Source of the DNA: Phellopilus nigrolimitatus
Lineage: Eukaryota > Basidiomycota > Agaricomycetes > Hymenochaetales > Hymenochaetaceae
Length of the DNA: 10,421 nt
Assembly (NCBI GenBank): GCA_021029095.1
Contig: JAJOHG010000632.1
Location: forward strand, 1 to 10,421
Direction of reading: 5' to 3'
The position numbers were made by a program, and so were the translations under genes. This document shows positions 7,230-10,421 of this stretch, piece after piece. A model generated the notes under the pieces. That model did no database searches. It had not been told where the DNA came from and saw nothing but the letters and a program-made list of their open reading frames with translations. The first letter of the stretch is position 1, and each line of letters starts with the position of its first letter.

Positions 7230-7444
7230 ACAGGCAAAGGTTTGCTGATATTTGTACTTATATTTAAGATGAAGCATATACATAACCCTGATCTAGTCAT
7301 GCAATTTCCTCTGTGCGCGACCAATCGGATAATCTAGTTTTAGGAGCGATTCACACGTACCGCTGTGGACTTTGAGCGACTTCTCTGCTACATAGCTTGC
7401 TCGAATCCTGTCTCTCAAGTTTCTGCAGCAACTCCTCCTCCAAA
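7230..7444 (+). promoter_or_regulatory. FBX-C promoter region with CCAAT box
   Basis: This is almost base-for-base the FBX-B promoter: TATATTTAA at 7259-7267, CCAAT (GACCAATCGG) at 7321-7325, 124 bases before the ATG, then the CTCTGCTACATAG and CGAATCCTGTCTCTCAAG pyrimidine stretches and CCAAAATG. Such close match in noncoding DNA suggests a recent duplication or gene conversion between the B and C units. Confidence 0.6.
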
Positions 7445-9041
7445 ATGACATTGCAGCAATCGAGGCTCGTAGACCTCCCCGCGGACGTGTTGCTGAGAAT
7501 TCTCGGTCTTTGCGGTGTGGAGGATGTGCTGCGGGTCGAGATGGTGCGTTATCATGGCTATCTGTCCGGCAGCGGGACTAAATGGCATTTTACAGATGTG
7601 CAAATTTCTACAAGATGTTGTTGCTACTCGACACCTCTGGCTGATCCTCTTGCGCCGTCTTCCCAATGAATGCGCACCCGACCTTCCTCCACACGTCTCG
7701 CTCGAGTCGCTCGACGGCATCGGACTTAAGACACTGGTCGTTCGGGCCGTGTGCGGAAGCAGGAACTGGAACTCGCCCTTTCCAGAAGTCACACGCGAAA
7801 TCAAAGTCATCTTTGATAAACCCATACAAGAGCCTGCTTTCGTCAGGAAAGCATCTCTTGTCCCGGGAGGCGACTATTTGGTGGTCCAATGGTCGGCACA
7901 TGGAGTACTCCAATGGGTGTACGGCTACTTGCATTTACTTGAAGTATCAAATGGCGAGGAGATCCGGATATACTCAGAGCCAGACAGTTACTCCGGCTTA
8001 ATGTCACGGAAGCTGTGGGCATATGGTGTAGACCGTATCACGGAAAACATCCTGAGAGTTGCCACGGTTGAGACTGAAATTAGAGTACATAAATTGTCTG
8101 ATTTTGTTTCTTCCATTTCGCAAACAAGCGTGCACTGACATTTGTATTTCTCAGGGCGTCAATCAAGGTTTTTGAAGTCGACCTTCGTCAGAGGCGCTCG
8201 GAGAAGATATACGATCACCAATTGAACGTTGATTCTTTCATGCAGCTGCCTGGATTATACTTGCAGGGAGATCACATTATCCTTGTCGACTGCAAGATGA
8301 ACCTCATCTTCTTAAACTGGAAATCGTTTTGTTGCACGAATCTCACATGCGTAAGCTTCGCCGACATCAACGATTAGCCTTGTTTCTCATTTCTAAACAC
8401 ATCAGGATGAATACATAGAATCAAGCCAGCTAGTCCGGGGATTTTTGTTTACCATCCACCGTCCTGAGTACCCGGCCAAAAACTTTATACTGCGGGTGAC
8501 GGACGTCCATCAGGCTCTCGAAGCTGTGTCTGGACAGGAGAGAACTCCGTTAACCATCCGCATGAATACTTCACCAGCTGTAACAGAAGCAGACCTCCGG
8601 TCTGACAACTCTGCCCCGAACACAATCGACGTGCAAGCATTTAACGCATTCTGGAGACTGTATTTGGGAGATATTTACATATGCCTCTTCGCGTCTATCT
8701 ATGGCGATCAGAGTGCTGGCATGATGGTTCTGTCCTATTCCTTCACACCTCAGACACGGACATTCGAACATAAATACACAGCATCACTTCTTCTTGATGA
8801 CGACGAACCTCATTCTCTGATAGTTTCATCTCAGTCTGGGCGACTTGCTGTTTCGGGGTATCAGGGAGTTTACGGGTCTGACATACATCGGATACTTCGA
8901 GATGGGCTAAACGACACGTTGTGTCATAAGGTGTTGCCTGACGGAATCGATTGTTTTGGAATGGATCCGTACAGCGGTGCTATTCTCTGGATCTCAAAGC
9001 AGTCGTTGTCGACCGAAATAGGGATCTCGTATTTTGATTAG
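7445..9041 (+). CDS. F-box protein FBX-C (four exons, 476 aa)
   Basis: Exons: 7445-7543, 7596-8095, 8155-8350, 8406-9041. The F-box is at residues 8-50: LPADVLLRILGLCGVEDVLR, then CKFLQDVVATRHLW after intron 1. The usual Thr-Cys-Arg of the family is Met-Cys-Lys here. It is a likely SCF substrate receptor acting through Skp1, with target unknown. Conserved blocks are LVPGGDYLVVQW, IKVFEVDLRQRR, LQGDHIILVD, MNTSPAVTE and GMDPYSGAILW (450-460), ending ISYFD. It has the longest loop after VQW, with WSAHGVLQWVYGYLHLLE where FBX-B has WENDSVQLLE. Introns are GTGCGT..ACAG (52 nt), GTCTGA..TCAG (59 nt, with CTGAC branch-like site) and GTAAGC..TCAG (55 nt). All splice sites are ordinary, so this copy is the best template for the family's gene structure. 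In exon 1, 28 of 33 residues match FBX-B. Confidence 0.87.
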
Positions 9042-9624
9042 GTGAAAGTAATGGCCCGCAATGCCTTTATTCTACTTCTCCTACGGCACCACGTCATCCG
9101 TTTATGTTTTGCGTTATCTGCATGTATCACGGCCGATTCTGATAAACAACAAAGCTCCTTTCCCGTATTCGCCCCGAGAGCGTGAGTACCGACTGCGCCA
9201 TTGACTAATATCCCGTGCACCGTCTTTACTTTCCAGTATTTCTGTATTATGCACATGCATATTGTCTTCGAAGATTATCTCATCCGCCGTAACATGGCAC
9301 ACTTCCAACGCGCGTCGAGTCTGGCTAAGTCCAAATAACTCGTAAACGCTTCCATTTCAATTTGACCCGCAGCAACTGTCTTTATTCTTGCAAGAGCAGT
9401 AATGTCCCGCGCACTGTCTTTACTTCCCAGTATCGCTGCTTTATGCATATCGGCTTCGTAAGATCATCTCATCGGCTCTAAAATGTGTCTTGCACTTCCC
9501 GTCTTCCTGGCTTTCGCACGATCCTCCTTACAAACACTCAGTGGTGCGCGTTTCCTGCACACGGGCCAAACTCTAGAAGCCTCTCTGTCGAATGGGCCAG
9601 GCGAACAGAGAGTTATGTAGGGGC
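9042..9624 (+). other. FBX-C 3' flank, no gene
   Basis: The first 250 or so bases resemble the FBX-A flank (CACGTCATCCGTTTATGTTTT, seen in parts; GTATTCGCC; ATTGTCTTCGAAGATTATCT against ATTGTCTTCAAAGAGCATTT). It then contains a diverged local duplication (separate entry). The rest, 9486-9624, shows nothing I can name. Frames here are short and composition-driven. Confidence 0.55.
9206..9485. repeat. Diverged direct duplication in the FBX-C 3' flank
   Basis: Segment 9206-9296 (TAATATCCCGTGCACCGTCT onward) aligns with 9400-9485 (TAATGTCCCGCGCACTGTCT onward). Both continue TTACTT.CCAGTAT, TTATGCA, then CTTCG, ATCTCATC and end near A.ATG. Spacing is about 195 bases and one copy carries a short internal gap. 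Confidence 0.65.
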
Positions 9625-9660
9625 GCGGGGAGGGAGTGGGACGACGCTGTAGTCGCCGGC

Positions 9661-9680
9661 GTGGCGTGGCGTGGCGTGGC
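9661..9680. repeat. GTGGC pentamer repeat, four copies
   Basis: Four exact tandem GTGGC units near the left end of the last spacer. The matching place upstream of FBX-B has only GTGTGGCGCGCGTGGC, so the array grew in this copy. Confidence 0.85.
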
Positions 9681-10016
9681 CAGGTGGGGCGCGGGGAAGA
9701 AACGACGGGGCTCCGAAGCGCGTGGGCGGGAGGGCTGCAGGGGTGGCACAATGGGCATGTGGGGGCAGCGCGGGGCTGGGGGTCCGGGCGGGCGGCGGAG
9801 TGTGAGTCTGTGCCAACGTGCCACGGGGCGGGCGAAGGCATTTTCGCGCGCGCGATGTTCTTCGCGCGCTCGGACATGCGCGGGGCGCGTGCGCGCACTG
9901 AGGTTCGAGACGGCCTCGGCTCGAGCGCCGGCGCCATGGCTCGACAGGCAGACAAGCACGGATAGCGCGTCCTCGGTCATCGGAGTCAATGATTTCTTTT
10001 TTCGTTTCGCGAGGAT

Positions 10017-10064
10017 TGTACATGTACACGGGGCGCGGACTGCTTTGGATCCACATGTACATGT
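10017..10064. promoter_or_regulatory. Pair of 12-bp perfect palindromes
   Basis: TGTACATGTACA (10017-10028) and ACATGTACATGT (10053-10064) flank GCGGACTGCTTTGGATCC. The pair is also present, slightly diverged, at 3267-3316. Conservation of both sites and the core in two spacers suggests a protein-binding element, but it could also be simple shared ancestry. Confidence 0.45.
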
Positions 10065-10155
10065 ATACACCTGCCCACTAAACAACAGGATCTGCAGAAA
10101 AAGCGGCATGTGTCAGCGCCGAGCTCGCAGCGAAGCCGAAGAAGCGGCGCGTTCG

Positions 10156-10170
10156 CCCTGCCCTGCCCTG
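10156..10170. repeat. CCCTG pentamer repeat, three copies
   Basis: Three exact tandem copies in the right-end spacer, at the place where the spacers before FBX-B and FBX-C have non-repetitive CACCGGCCT sequence. Confidence 0.8.
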
Positions 10171-10215
10171 CCAATCTCCATCATATCAAACTCTGCCCCC
10201 AAAAATACGATTCAC

Positions 10216-10421
10216 CTGCGCGGCGGTGTCACGCCGCACCCCGCCCCGGCACACACGAGGGCGTCCCCGTCGGCCTAGCGGGTCGCCGACGCGGAAAGTG
10301 CGGCGACGGGCGTGTGTCGCCGATGAAGCCCTGCTGGGCCATGGACAGCCTTAGAATCGATAGGTGTCATTGAGCGATTGACGTCATCGGCTTGTGGGAG
10401 CATGCACATCGACTCCGAGTG
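10216..10421. other. Right end of window, no gene recognised
   Basis: GC-rich sequence with no convincing coding frame. If the unit is arranged as at the left end of the window, a phosphatase 3' end on the - strand would be expected here, but none of its C-terminal blocks (YDAAL, PNAGF) is visible in any - strand frame. Confidence 0.4.

Larger units (their letters stand above)
9625..10215. repeat. GC-rich spacer repeat, copy at the right end
   Basis: Collinear with 2911-3440 upstream of FBX-B, and the best-preserved copy of the palindromic motifs. It ends CATATCAAACTCTGCCCCCAAAAATACGATTCAC (10184-10215, seen in parts), whose last 18 bases match window bases 2-19 (CCCAAAAATACAATTCAC) with one difference. 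By analogy with FBX-B and FBX-C, an F-box paralog or phosphatase/F-box unit should follow to the right. Confidence 0.65.

Noticed and set aside
9464..10278. Overlapping 110-230 aa frames on both strands in the right-end spacer
   Set aside because: They differ between spacer copies, overlap in several frames and have low-complexity Arg/Ala/Pro composition. The region is a duplicated noncoding spacer.
1..10421. CRISPR array, rRNA, tRNA, bacterial-type operon or classical transposon
   Set aside because: No regular spaced repeats, no rRNA or tRNA sequence recognised by eye, no transposase or reverse transcriptase motifs, and all genes have spliceosomal introns. Short tRNA-like structures were not tested by computation.

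Overview
The window looks like nuclear DNA from a basidiomycete fungus, most likely an agaricomycete. It carries three four-exon genes with short introns (50-74 nt) that encode F-box proteins of the expanded agaricomycete type. The genes have moderate GC content, and very GC-rich spacers separate them.

All three F-box paralogs lie on the + strand: FBX-A (1110-2703, 474 aa), FBX-B (3774-5367, 470 aa) and FBX-C (7445-9041, 476 aa). They share three intron positions and phases. Exon 1 is 99 nt and exon 3 is 196 nt in every copy, and all end in the same C-terminus with a TAG stop. After removal of the proposed introns each frame is open from start to stop. By family, they should be SCF ubiquitin-ligase substrate receptors: the F-box (about residues 8-50) would bind Skp1 and the long C-terminal part would bind an unknown target.

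Left of FBX-A, on the - strand (126-940), is a gene that appears to be a broken dual-specificity protein phosphatase (DSP). Three collinear DSP blocks are readable, but the catalytic loop after His-Cys is missing and the last block is out of frame. The DSP and FBX-A point away from each other. Short stretches upstream of FBX-B and FBX-C resemble the 5' end of the DSP, so the ancestral duplicated unit may have been a divergent DSP/F-box pair that lost the phosphatase in later copies.

The intergenic spacers are themselves related. A GC-rich block occurs before FBX-B (about 2911-3440), before FBX-C (about 5820-6190, interrupted, resuming about 7031-7160) and again at the right end (about 9625-10215). 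This predicts another unit to the right of the window. The FBX-C spacer is interrupted by about 850 bp of unrelated sequence (6181-7030), bounded by copies of the same spacer motif. That block holds an unrecognised 151-aa ORF behind a TATA-like box.

The main oddities are: a GC instead of GT donor in FBX-B intron 1; a 15-bp duplicated 3' splice site in FBX-B intron 2; a stop-free, frame-preserving intron 2 in FBX-A; mosaic flanks (B and C share promoters, A and C share 3' flanks); and a variable C-terminal patch between strongly conserved blocks. I see no wholly new system. All similarity statements come from reading by eye, not from alignment or database searches.
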